Shown here in pieces: positions 6,133 to 13,032 of a stretch of 16,029 bases of DNA (positions are counted from its first letter, which is position 1; each line of letters begins with the position of its first letter). A program made the position numbers and the translations under genes. Below the pieces are notes generated by a model. The model had not been told where the DNA came from and ran no database searches. It was given only the letters and a program-made list of their open reading frames with translations. This DNA is from a candidate division WWE3 bacterium RIFOXYD1_FULL_39_9 (lineage in GTDB: Bacteria > Patescibacteriota > WWE3 > UBA101185 > UBA10185): assembly GCA_001773295.1 (NCBI GenBank), contig MEWG01000003.1:4106-20134 (forward strand), given 5' to 3'.

Positions 6133-7225
6133 ATTGCACAAAATTAAAGTTCGTGAGGTGATAAAAGACTATAAAGATGATGCTGAGGAGGGTGTAATAG
6201 GCTATAACGGAAAACTTGATATACGTCCTAAATATCAGCGAGAGTTTGTGTATAAAGACAAACAAAGAGATGCTGTTATTGATACAGTCAAAAATGGCTT
6301 TCCTCTGAATGTAATGTATTGGGTTGTGCGTGACGACGGAGGATATGAAGTGCTTGACGGTCAGCAACGTACAATCAGTCTTGCGCAATTTGTCAACGGC
6401 GATTTCTCTCTTGATTTTAATGGCCGACTTGCTACATTCCACAACTTAACTCCTGAGGAACAAAGCCAGATTTTGGAATATGAATTAATGATTTACTTTT
6501 GCGAGGGAACTGACAAAGAACGCCTGGATTGGTTTAGGATAATCAATATCGCAGGTGAAAAATTAACTGACCAAGAGTTGCGAAATGCGGTGTATACGGG
6601 GACATGGCTCACAGATGCAAAATTAAAATTCAGTAAAACAAATTGTGTTGCGTATCTTTTGGCGAACGATGATGGCTCACTTCTTAATGGCTCACCTATA
6701 AGACAGGAATACTTGGAAAGTGCTTTATCTTGGATAAATAATGGTGAAATTGAAGATTACATGTCGAGGCATCAGCATGATGCGAATGCTGATGAATTGT
6801 GGAATTATTTTCAAGATGTAATTGATTGGGTTAGAAAAACTTTTACAAATTATCGTAGAGAGATGGCCGGTGTTCAGTGGGGTCCTCTGTATAACGAATT
6901 TAAGGAAGCTAAGCTAGATGCTGAAAAGTTGGAGTCAGAAATTAAAGAACTAATGCAAGACGAAGACGTAACTAAAAAATCTGGTATCTATCCCTACGTT
7001 TTAACTAGACAGCAAAAGTATTTATCTATTAGAGCTTTTACCGACAAGATGAAGCGCGAAGCATATGAACGACAAAATGGGAAATGCCCTGTATGTAAAA
7101 AACAGTGGGATATTTCAGAGATGGAGGCAGACCACATTACGCCTTGGGTGGAGGGAGGCAAAACCAATGCTGGTAACTGCCAGATGTTGTGCAGAGAGGA
7201 TAATAGGCGGAAGAGCGATATCTAA
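6122..7225 (+). CDS. DUF262 (ParB/Srx-like) plus HNH endonuclease
   Basis: The 367-residue protein has two parts. The N-terminal DUF262 domain carries VLDGQQRT (77-84), the nucleotide-hydrolysis motif of this ParB-related fold, plus DIRPKYQREFVY (33-44). The C-terminal 45 residues are an HNH nuclease: C322-x2-C325, D337-H338 in ADHITPW, then N352, C357 and N361. The layout resembles GmrSD-, BrxU- and SspE-type proteins, which pair a DUF262 domain with an HNH nuclease to cut phage DNA. Here it is shorter and overlaps an M.EcoRI-type methyltransferase, so the likely job is cleavage of unmodified (or foreign-modified) DNA with host sites protected by the partner. Both domains look intact. Confidence 0.87.
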   Translation: MKIELHKIKVREVIKDYKDDAEEGVIGYNGKLDIRPKYQREFVYKDKQRDAVIDTVKNGFPLNVMYWVVRDDGGYEVLDGQQRTISLAQFVNGDFSLDFNGRLATFHNLTPEEQSQILEYELMIYFCEGTDKERLDWFRIINIAGEKLTDQELRNAVYTGTWLTDAKLKFSKTNCVAYLLANDDGSLLNGSPIRQEYLESALSWINNGEIEDYMSRHQHDANADELWNYFQDVIDWVRKTFTNYRREMAGVQWGPLYNEFKEAKLDAEKLESEIKELMQDEDVTKKSGIYPYVLTRQQKYLSIRAFTDKMKREAYERQNGKCPVCKKQWDISEMEADHITPWVEGGKTNAGNCQMLCREDNRRKSDI

Positions 7226-7239
7226 TTAGGGAACTTCAG

Positions 7240-7251
7240 TTTTCGGCCTTA
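7240..7251 (+). repeat. Partial copy of the intergenic motif (TTTTCGGCCTTA)
   Basis: This shares TTCGGCCTTA with copy 1 and lies 15 nt after the DUF262-HNH stop. It could be chance; it is noted because it is 75 nt from another copy. Confidence 0.3.
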
Positions 7252-7314
7252 CAAACTTACCTAAGCTTCTAGGCAAGCGGAAATAAGATAAAAGATACAA
7301 AGAGTCGCGCAAAG

Positions 7315-7330
7315 AAAATCTTCGGCCTCA
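7315..7330 (+). repeat. Intergenic motif AAAATCTTCGGCCTCA, copy 3
   Basis: It matches copy 1 over AAAATCTTCGGCCT and ends CA instead of TA. It is followed by a run of seven T and lies between the restriction operon and the PIN gene. Confidence 0.5.
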
Positions 7331-7376
7331 TTTTTTTGCCATTCAAAAAAAGCATTAATTGTACATGTATTAGAGG

Positions 7377-7382
7377 TATAAA
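7377..7382 (+). promoter_or_regulatory. -10-like TATAAA for the PIN gene (leaderless layout)
   Basis: TATAAA ends 7 nt before the ATG at 7390, so the transcript should begin at or next to the start codon. This argues for 7390 over the in-frame TTG at 7336. The -35 is weak (TTAATT at 7355-7360). Confidence 0.45.
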
Positions 7383-7389
7383 ATTAGGA

Positions 7390-8001
7390 ATGGAAGAAAA
7401 TATCAAAATACTTCTGAAGTATGGAAAGAAATATAATTTCTTGCTGGATACCAGTGCAATACTTTATTTTCAGGTGATGCATGAGCACAGTGGGGCTAGT
7501 ATTTTCAAAGCGCTAGAAGAATGTAGAGATGTAAATTTCTTTGTTATAGACCTTGTTCTTTCAGAGCTGATACAAGGGTCAAAAGGATTAAACCCTACGC
7601 AGCTTACTAGTTTTTTCAGTCATATTCTTACTTCTGAGTCTGCTATGGAACCAAATAGAAAAGAGAATAGGTTTCTAATTAATGATGGAGTAGAAATAAA
7701 GTATTTAGTGCTTAGCAACATATCAGCAACCGATTATGCACAAATTTTAGTATGTCAGAACCATACACAATTAGTTCTTGTCGCAAACGATAAAAAAATG
7801 CTTAAAAGTGCTGCCCAAGTTCTAGAGGGAAGAAGGTCGGTAGGAATACCGGCATTTCTTGATAGATTAATCTTTCTATATCCTCAAAACGAAAGGTTAA
7901 GAGCGTTAAAAAAGACCGGAGATGAATTGTTTACTAAAAAGCATGCATTTGGAAATATCTCAGAAGAAAAATTTAACCAAACAATTAAAATCAGAAAATA
8001 A
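7390..8001 (+). CDS. PIN-domain protein (putative ribonuclease)
   Basis: From ATG 7390 this is a 203-residue protein. The PIN acidic residues appear in order: D20 (FLLDTSAIL), E59 (DLVLSELIQGS), D115 (ATDYAQIL) and D134 (VANDKKMLKSA). Such metal-dependent nucleases cut RNA and are often toxins of VapBC-like pairs or parts of defence loci. At 203 residues it is longer than VapC (about 130), with an insertion between strands 2 and 3 and a 40-residue C-terminal tail rich in K and R. No antitoxin-like gene is adjacent: the preceding 164 bp are non-coding and the next gene is convergent. It may stand alone or act in trans. Confidence 0.75.
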   Translation: MEENIKILLKYGKKYNFLLDTSAILYFQVMHEHSGASIFKALEECRDVNFFVIDLVLSELIQGSKGLNPTQLTSFFSHILTSESAMEPNRKENRFLINDGVEIKYLVLSNISATDYAQILVCQNHTQLVLVANDKKMLKSAAQVLEGRRSVGIPAFLDRLIFLYPQNERLRALKKTGDELFTKKHAFGNISEEKFNQTIKIRK

Positions 8002-8078
8002 GTCAGAAGTGTACTGCTTATTATTTTGATGTTGCGAAGTCGCCATCTCTAAAACCCTATGGGGAGGGTACTTCTGAC
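8002..8078. repeat. Inverted repeat GTCAGAAGT / ACTTCTGAC between convergent genes
   Basis: The left arm GTCAGAAGT is at 8002-8010, immediately after the PIN stop. The right arm ACTTCTGAC is at 8070-8078, inside the 3' end of the minus-strand gene. Beyond the 9-bp arms, GTAC at 8011-8014 and GTAC at 8068-8071 nearly extend the pairing. The 59-nt interval is too long for a terminator loop. Confidence 0.4.
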
Positions 8079-8701
8079 CAACCTTCTTTGCCATCGGTAA
8101 ACTCTCTTCCATCAGGAGCCACACATCTTCTTATGCCAGTTCTCTGGTAGTACTGCTCGGATGAAAGCTGACCTCCGTCGTTGCCTATTGCCTTTACGCA
8201 ATCAGCATAAGTTTTTACCCATTCGTATTTCTGTTTTATTGTCGGGGCTAAATCTCCGCCCGGTAAAAGTTCTGGATTGAAATTTGTATCGGGACATCCA
8301 TGATTGCAGGGAGTGTATTTACCTTGATTTAGAAGAATATCTGCAATTTGCCAAGCCGTCATACTCTGGGAAATCGGATAAGTAGCTTCGCGGTCAATCG
8401 TGTTAATGCCAGCTTTAAGTGCATTTTCTCCACCGGGTTTATTATCTTTTGTACGCTCTAGAGCATAACGGAATGTATTCTCGTCTTTTATAAAGTCAAA
8501 GTAATGCAGGTCGCTTATTACTGCCTGCAAAGTAACATCTTTTTTGATAGTAAACTCGATTAGCTGAGTATTATTTCGGGGAGCTTCGAATTTAGATTGA
8601 AAATTCTTGTAGTAGAGAGCAGAACCAAAGGTGATAATTATTAGAAGAACTAAGGCTCTGGAAAGGATTTTAGCAGTCGGTTTTTTCGTATCTTTTGCCA
8701 T
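8057..8701 (-). CDS. MltG-like N-terminal domain protein lacking the transglycosylase domain
   Basis: From ATG 8701 this is a 214-residue membrane protein. A short basic N-terminus leads into one TM helix (about 12-29). The next ~100 residues follow the N-terminal (LysM-like) part of endolytic transglycosylase MltG. FTIKKDVTLQAVISDLHYFDFIKDENTFR fits the family's low-high-low strand/helix pattern, and AGINTIDREATYPISQSMTAWQIADILLNQGKY fits its Gly-Tyr/Ser-Met-ILxxLxxG pattern. The protein then diverges into a Cys-containing tail, and the catalytic half with its glutamate is missing. It may be a non-catalytic peptidoglycan-associated factor or a truncated relative. The start codon lies 2 nt beyond the stop of the upstream minus-strand ORF, so the two are probably coupled. 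Confidence 0.7.
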   Translation of the reverse strand: MAKDTKKPTAKILSRALVLLIIITFGSALYYKNFQSKFEAPRNNTQLIEFTIKKDVTLQAVISDLHYFDFIKDENTFRYALERTKDNKPGGENALKAGINTIDREATYPISQSMTAWQIADILLNQGKYTPCNHGCPDTNFNPELLPGGDLAPTIKQKYEWVKTYADCVKAIGNDGGQLSSEQYYQRTGIRRCVAPDGREFTDGKEGWSEVPSP

Positions 8702-8703
8702 AT

Positions 8704-8883
8704 TTATCCAGCTAAAGTATACGCCAACTTTTCTGGGGTTGCTTGTGCTGAGATAATTTTTATTTCCTTCCACCTATTTCTGATTAATTCCACCTGAACC
8801 ATATCTTCTAAAGCTAAAAACAGCTTATCCAGGTTCAATCGTATAAGTTCAGGTGTTGTGAGCTGATTTAGTGTTAATCTCAC
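8704..8883 (-). CDS. Small protein of unknown function upstream of the MltG-like gene
   Basis: From GTG 8883 the minus strand encodes 59 residues, including LTTPELIRLNLDKLFLALED and a charged ELIRNRWKEIKII stretch, predicted mostly helical. No family is recognised. Its TAA is 2 nt before the ATG of the MltG-like gene, which is the main reason to accept it. A longer form from TTG at 8967 (87 residues) would overlap the divergent membrane-protein gene, so the GTG is preferred. A shadow ORF cannot be excluded. Confidence 0.45.
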   Translation of the reverse strand: MRLTLNQLTTPELIRLNLDKLFLALEDMVQVELIRNRWKEIKIISAQATPEKLAYTLAG

Positions 8884-8953
8884 CCAAAACAGTATGGATA
8901 TTGTCGCAACTGCCTCAGCAACCTCTAGGGGCACTCTCAATTTATTAAGTAAT

Positions 8954-9439
8954 ATGTCACTTGTCAATGATCTGGCCCTTCCGTTATTAGTAACTTTTCT
9001 AACCTATCTAGGCTCTCAACATTTTCTAAAACCGGTCTCAAAATGGAGAGAGCTAAAAGACGAATTGATAGTAGCCACAATACAATATGCAAACTACATG
9101 GCATATTCTTATGTCAATAAGGAGGGGAAAAGGAAATTTGAAGACAGAGGAATGATAAATACTGTTGAACAAAAACTAAGGAGACTAGCGGGCGAGGTGT
9201 GCACTTTGTCCAATAATCGTTTTTACGATTTTTGGAAAAGGTTGTTTTTGCCAAACGAAAAACTTATAGATGAGATTAGGGGAGATTTAATTGGATGGGC
9301 CAACTCTCTAATTGAGAAAGATGGACATTATGATCCTGGGAGAGAAGCAAGGATTGAGAGCCTGAAAAAACATCTCGGATTACCAAATTATTACTACGAA
9401 GTGAAAGAAATGCAGAATTTAAAGCACTCGAAAAAATAA
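8954..9439 (+). CDS. Single-TM membrane protein, partner of the trypsin-like protease
   Basis: From ATG 8954 this is a 161-residue protein. A hydrophobic segment lies near the N-terminus (LALPLLVTFLTYLGSQHFL). A mostly helical, charged cytosolic part follows (KWRELKDELIVATIQYANYMAYS, then MINTVEQKLRRLAGEVCTLSNNRFYDFWKR). No family is recognised; the pattern of an N-terminal TM with helical amphipathic tail resembles small membrane proteins in defence loci, but that is impression only. ATG 8894 would add 20 residues and run closer to the divergent gene. It ends 8 nt before the protease gene and is surely co-transcribed with it. Confidence 0.65.
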   Translation: MSLVNDLALPLLVTFLTYLGSQHFLKPVSKWRELKDELIVATIQYANYMAYSYVNKEGKRKFEDRGMINTVEQKLRRLAGEVCTLSNNRFYDFWKRLFLPNEKLIDEIRGDLIGWANSLIEKDGHYDPGREARIESLKKHLGLPNYYYEVKEMQNLKHSKK

Positions 9440-9447
9440 GTAAGCAG

Positions 9448-10215
9448 ATGCAGCTTATGTTAACTCGACAAAACATAGATTATAAACGTATTAGGATTGT
9501 TCGTATTCTTGTAACCTTTAATAATAACAATACTAATTACGGAACAGGTTTTTTTATTGGCTCTCATGGACTAATTTTGACATGTGCACATGTAATTCTT
9601 GGAAAGGATTTTAAGTTCGTCAAAAAGGACAAGGAGTTTATTGACGCTCAAGGTGCAGGTAACCAAGAAAAAGCAGCAAACTACCACTTACTACTCACAA
9701 ATAATATAAAAGTTAAATTAGAAGATGGTACTTTCAGGCAAGTTAATCTAGAAAAAATCAACCCTGATTATGACATCGCGTTGTTGCGAGTCACAGAAGT
9801 TAATTTTGACCATCCATATTTTAAAGTCAATAAAGCTATGGAACCTTATCTTGGTGAAGACATTTCCTTTTATGGATTTCCGAGCGTACTCGGTCATACC
9901 CCTGATAATTCTCCGTTTGTAGTTAATCGAAGCATAATATCAACATTCCCGGAAGTTGAAATCGCAGGAGGAAAATATCTTCACATGCAGATTAACGCCA
10001 CTACAATTGGGGGGATAAGTGGAGCCCCAATATTTAAAGGCAATGAAAACACTGTAGTTGGAATAATTAATGGAAATTATCATTGGGCTTTAAATAACAT
10101 TGTTTGTCGTAGTGATAATGGTGACAGAGTATTGTCTACAAAAGTTCCACTTGGTATTGGTTATGCGACTTCGATGAAGGTTATAAATGAAAATACAGAT
10201 ATTTTTTCTAATTAA
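9448..10215 (+). CDS. Trypsin-like serine protease, cytosolic
   Basis: This is a 255-residue protein with an intact chymotrypsin-fold triad: H48 in LTCAHVI, D109 in DYDIALLRV, and S191 in GGISGAPIF (the GxSGxP motif). GTGFFIGSHGLILT is the strand leading to the histidine. There is no signal peptide and no PDZ domain, unlike DegP/HtrA, so it likely acts in the cytoplasm. An insertion lies between H and D (about 55-100). Protease genes of this type occur as effector or trigger modules beside defence genes. The partner membrane protein 8 nt upstream may be its substrate, anchor or effector; that link is inference. Start ATG 9448 or the nearby 9457 are equivalent. Confidence 0.82.
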   Translation: MQLMLTRQNIDYKRIRIVRILVTFNNNNTNYGTGFFIGSHGLILTCAHVILGKDFKFVKKDKEFIDAQGAGNQEKAANYHLLLTNNIKVKLEDGTFRQVNLEKINPDYDIALLRVTEVNFDHPYFKVNKAMEPYLGEDISFYGFPSVLGHTPDNSPFVVNRSIISTFPEVEIAGGKYLHMQINATTIGGISGAPIFKGNENTVVGIINGNYHWALNNIVCRSDNGDRVLSTKVPLGIGYATSMKVINENTDIFSN

Positions 10216-10528
10216 GTACTTTATCAGGATTTGATGAAAAGTAATTTGGTTCGTTTTAATCTTTCTTTTGACTGTTCCGACCCTACAGGGTTTCGAAAAG
10301 CCTTTATATAACACTCAATCGCTTCGGTCAGTGCTAAACTAGGAATGGGGAGCGGGGTGGTCCACTGAGGACCAAAAACAGCTATGCCTCACAGGAGAGA
10401 GCGATTTGGTAAAATTCATTACACCAGAATTAACGAGTGGAGGCATATGATGTAAAGACTGCGGATTGGAACAGATCAAGTAATGAGACTATAATTAATA
10501 TTATTACCCCATTTGGATAAGAGGGAAA
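10216..10528. other. Non-coding stretch with inverted repeats
   Basis: In this 313-bp gap I see no convincing gene. It holds a hairpin, TGGTCC-actga-GGACCA, at 10358-10374; an 8-bp inverted repeat, TATGCCTC (10383-10390) and GAGGCATA (10440-10447), 49 bp apart; a short hairpin ACCCT-ac-AGGGT near 10280; and the promoter for the next operon. Short open frames here (e.g. 10384-10455, 23 residues) may be relics. Confidence 0.5.
10466..10495 (+). promoter_or_regulatory. Sigma70-like promoter, TTGGAA-N18-TATAAT
   Basis: TTGGAA (10466-10471) and TATAAT (10490-10495), 18 bp apart, give a good match and the same spacing as the 220-249 promoter. It should start transcription near 10502, giving a 27-nt leader that contains AGAGGG before the ATG at 10529. 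It can drive the eight-gene run to 14988. Confidence 0.6.
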
Positions 10529-11200
10529 ATGAAAAGGGCATTTTCATCGTTGGGTCTGATGTTTTTGTTTCCTCTCCAATTGGTAAAAAAATTGTCAAAA
10601 GATAATTTTGTTTCCGGTCTAATTTTTGGTGCAATCTTTAGCCTTGTTGTAAATTTGATAACAGTACAAGTTCAAGAGGAAATAAGTAAACAAAGGACAC
10701 TTGAGGCAATTGAGAATGAAATTAATCTAAATTTCCTTCAAGCTAAGAATGTTAAAGAAACCAATGATAAGGCTTTAGAAAAACACGATCCTTTAAATTA
10801 TTACCATAGGTCCGTAGAATATTCTTCTGATTTGTGGTCCCAGTCTTCTGACCCCATACGTTATGTTGCTCAGTTAGATAGTAATACCCAGTCCCTAATA
10901 TTACTTTATTACTCTATTATCGTAAAAAACAGCAATAATATAGTGCGTAGGGTCAACGACGTATTTAATCAGCAGTACGTAAACTGTTTTACAGTAAATT
11001 TGGAATTTAAGTCCTCAAATAAAGACTGTATTACTATCGGAGATACCATTAGGGGAGGTGAGAATGTTGTGGCTGAATTAATGAGAGAAAATAGCCAGTT
11101 GGTTTTAGAAAATTTCCACCCAACAAAAGACAGATTAAACAGCTGGTTCTTAAGGTTGATGATGGGAGATAAATCTGTAAGGGTTTTATCTGGTAAATGA
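10529..11200 (+). CDS. Membrane protein of unknown function, operon first gene
   Basis: The 223-residue protein has one or two hydrophobic segments near the N-terminus (SLGLMFLFPLQLV and SGLIFGAIFSLVVNLITV, about 6-45). A helical soluble part follows (EEISKQRTLEAIENEINLNFLQAK, then SNTQSLILLYYSIIVKNSNNIVRRVNDVFN). The layout resembles small membrane proteins with a cytosolic four-helix domain, but I do not recognise a family. AGAGGG lies 5 nt before the ATG, giving a clear SD. It overlaps the next gene by 4 nt (ATGA). Being first behind a strong promoter, it may set the level of the run. Confidence 0.7.
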   Translation: MKRAFSSLGLMFLFPLQLVKKLSKDNFVSGLIFGAIFSLVVNLITVQVQEEISKQRTLEAIENEINLNFLQAKNVKETNDKALEKHDPLNYYHRSVEYSSDLWSQSSDPIRYVAQLDSNTQSLILLYYSIIVKNSNNIVRRVNDVFNQQYVNCFTVNLEFKSSNKDCITIGDTIRGGENVVAELMRENSQLVLENFHPTKDRLNSWFLRLMMGDKSVRVLSGK

Positions 11201-11922
11201 AAATTTTATCTAAATCGTTTATGTCGGAGTCCTCGCTAGCAGTGGTTTTGTCGATTGTAATAATGATTAACCTTTTTGGTGGAATAGTGGGAGGAACATG
11301 GTTACTTTTGGCTGGGGGGTTAAGGTTGATCATCATTGCCTTGTGTTTGGCAATATTCATGCCTTGGGTTTATTCATTGGCATCGATACCCAATGTGGGC
11401 CTTGGTTATTTAGCCGTCAAAACATATGAGAGATCAAAGGATTGGGCCATACCGCTGCTGGTACTGGCTGCACTTTACGAAAAATTTATACTCACATATT
11501 GGGTGATGTGGGTTTTTGGATATTTTGTAGATTATGTGGGACGATTTAATGCTATTCCATTAGTATTGGCTGCGCATTCGGTTGTTATGAGTCCATTAAG
11601 TTATATGGCTAAGAGTGAACCTGAGGATAGTCCAGGGACGTCTTTAGCTCTTTTCTATGCTCAGTTTGTATTTTTGTTTTTGGTGATAGTTAATGCACTT
11701 AAAATTCCGTTCGAAATTTATATTGTTCTTTTGGGAATAGTATATTTGTTTTTCGCAATTTACCCAGCGATCATGATATGTACTTCAGAGGTAGAAAATG
11801 CGGAGCAAAATCGATTATCAGACGGACCCAAAGGGGATTTTCCTTGTGGGAAATGTGGTGCTTTAGTTTCTGAAAATGCCAAATATTGTAAAAACTGTGG
11901 AAAAGATCTAAATTTAACTTAG
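11197..11922 (+). CDS. Multi-TM protein with C-terminal zinc ribbon
   Basis: In this 241-residue protein, about six hydrophobic segments fill residues ~12-200, followed by a C4 zinc ribbon at the C-terminus (C217, C220, C231, C234, ending CKNCGKDLNLT). The ribbon should be cytosolic. No transporter or enzyme motif is visible. It is the mirror image of the next three genes, which carry the ribbon at the N-terminus. The 4-nt overlap upstream and 6-nt gap downstream imply a shared transcript. ATG 11221 is an alternative start. Confidence 0.72.
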   Translation: MKILSKSFMSESSLAVVLSIVIMINLFGGIVGGTWLLLAGGLRLIIIALCLAIFMPWVYSLASIPNVGLGYLAVKTYERSKDWAIPLLVLAALYEKFILTYWVMWVFGYFVDYVGRFNAIPLVLAAHSVVMSPLSYMAKSEPEDSPGTSLALFYAQFVFLFLVIVNALKIPFEIYIVLLGIVYLFFAIYPAIMICTSEVENAEQNRLSDGPKGDFPCGKCGALVSENAKYCKNCGKDLNLT

Positions 11923-11928
11923 AAGTAC

Positions 11929-12468
11929 ATGAATATAACCTGTGTGAGTTGTCAGAAATTGATTTCTGATGATAGTAAGTTTTGTGAACATTGTGGGGAG
12001 AAAGTTCAGCACAAAGAACCTGAGCATAAAAAAACTGACGGAATAAAATTCAGCACAAAGAGCAAGGAAGCGAGTAAGGTCGTGGATCACTTAGAGTTCT
12101 TGGGTTATTCCATTTCGGATAATGGATCAAAAGACGATTTGGTGAAATTTATTGCTTTTCATAAAGTAAAAAATAATTTATTTGTAAACTACTCTCCTGC
12201 AACGGGATTCATAGTTTATACAATGTTTAGTCTTAACCAGGAAAAAATCAGCAAGAAAAGAAAGGAATTGTTAGAAATATTAAACAAAGCCAACAATTTT
12301 ACACACCTGTGTGCATTTTCAATTTCGGAAGGAGAACAGCCGTCGCTAATCAGCGCCACTTGGTACCCTCCGGAATATTCGAAATCTACATTTTCTGATT
12401 TCTTGGATTTGTTTGAGCAAGATACCAGAAGGGGATTAAACACAGAGGGTTTAACGGAGTTTGGATAA
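11929..12468 (+). CDS. Zinc-ribbon protein with YbjN-like domain
   Basis: The 179-residue protein is soluble. Its N-terminal zinc ribbon has C5, C8, C19 and C22. After a charged linker, residues ~45-170 look like a YbjN / type III chaperone-like alpha-beta domain. HLEFLGYSISD begins it, then NNLFVNYSPATGFIVYTMF (two strands), then a long helix SKKRKELLEILNKANNF, then strands and a final helix FSDFLDLFEQD. Such domains usually bind partner proteins. The assignment is by pattern only. It is separated by 6 nt and 4 nt from its neighbours. Confidence 0.65.
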   Translation: MNITCVSCQKLISDDSKFCEHCGEKVQHKEPEHKKTDGIKFSTKSKEASKVVDHLEFLGYSISDNGSKDDLVKFIAFHKVKNNLFVNYSPATGFIVYTMFSLNQEKISKKRKELLEILNKANNFTHLCAFSISEGEQPSLISATWYPPEYSKSTFSDFLDLFEQDTRRGLNTEGLTEFG

Positions 12469-12472
12469 AATT

Positions 12473-13030
12473 ATGTACTGCAAAGAATGCGGGGGTAAGT
12501 TGTTGAAGGGTGATTCTTATTGTACGAAGTGTGGAAAGAAGATAACTCCGGTGGGGATAGTCGAATCCCAAAAAAAAGGATGGGGATTGTGGAAGGTTGT
12601 AGCTGTGCTGTTGGTTTCAGTAATTTTGACGTCCGTATTTTGGGCCGTGGCTATTGAGAAGTCGGATAGGTCCTCGTATTCTGCACGTATAATTTCCCAT
12701 CTGTTGGAAACTATAGGAAGGCAGGGGGCTGCTTGGGGGAAGAATGATCAGATGATAGATTTGATAGGAACAGGATTGTCAGATGAGTGTTTGGGTACTT
12801 CGGGTTGTACAGATGAGGCAATATCTCAAATAACTGTTCTCAGTGCGGAAATAGAGAAAGAAAGGGAAGAGATAGGCAATTTGTGGTCAGAAACGGGAAT
12901 ATCTGATGATTTTGTTCAGTATTTTTCTAGTCTGGATATCACTGAAAAGACAAAAATTCAAGACGTGATGAGGATTTATTTCCCGGATGAAACAAAAGAT
13001 ATTAATACGACTGGTAACCAATTGTTATAA
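12473..13030 (+). CDS. Zinc-ribbon, single-TM protein
   Basis: From ATG 12473 this has 185 residues. A C4 zinc ribbon (C3, C6, C17, C20) is followed by a TM helix around 39-62 (LWKVVAVLLVSVILTSVFWAVAI). The external part is helical and acidic, with a Cys pair in SDECLGTSGCTDE that could form a disulfide. The in-frame TTG at 12461 lies inside the previous gene and is unlikely. The architecture parallels 258-758. Function is unknown. Confidence 0.7.
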   Translation: MYCKECGGKLLKGDSYCTKCGKKITPVGIVESQKKGWGLWKVVAVLLVSVILTSVFWAVAIEKSDRSSYSARIISHLLETIGRQGAAWGKNDQMIDLIGTGLSDECLGTSGCTDEAISQITVLSAEIEKEREEIGNLWSETGISDDFVQYFSSLDITEKTKIQDVMRIYFPDETKDINTTGNQLL

Positions 13031-13032
13031 CT

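Noticed and set aside
6071..6442. 123-residue minus-strand frame
   Set aside because: It runs antisense across the methyltransferase/DUF262-HNH junction, its residues show no protein-like pattern, and both sense genes have clear motifs.
7256..7277. Terminator after the DUF262-HNH gene (CTTACCTA/TAGGCAAG)
   Set aside because: One mismatch, 6-nt loop, and no T-run follows.
7336..8001. Longer PIN protein from TTG 7336
   Set aside because: The -10-like TATAAA at 7377-7382 and ATG at 7390 fit better; the extra residues have no family support.
10262..10312. tRNA-like segment with GGGTTTCGAAAAGCC
   Set aside because: It recalls a T-arm, but no acceptor stem, anticodon arm or D-arm can be paired around it on either strand.
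10384..10455. 23-residue frame starting MPHRRERFGKIHYTRINEWR
   Set aside because: It is too short, has no SD and overlaps the inverted repeat; it may be a relic but cannot be called a gene.
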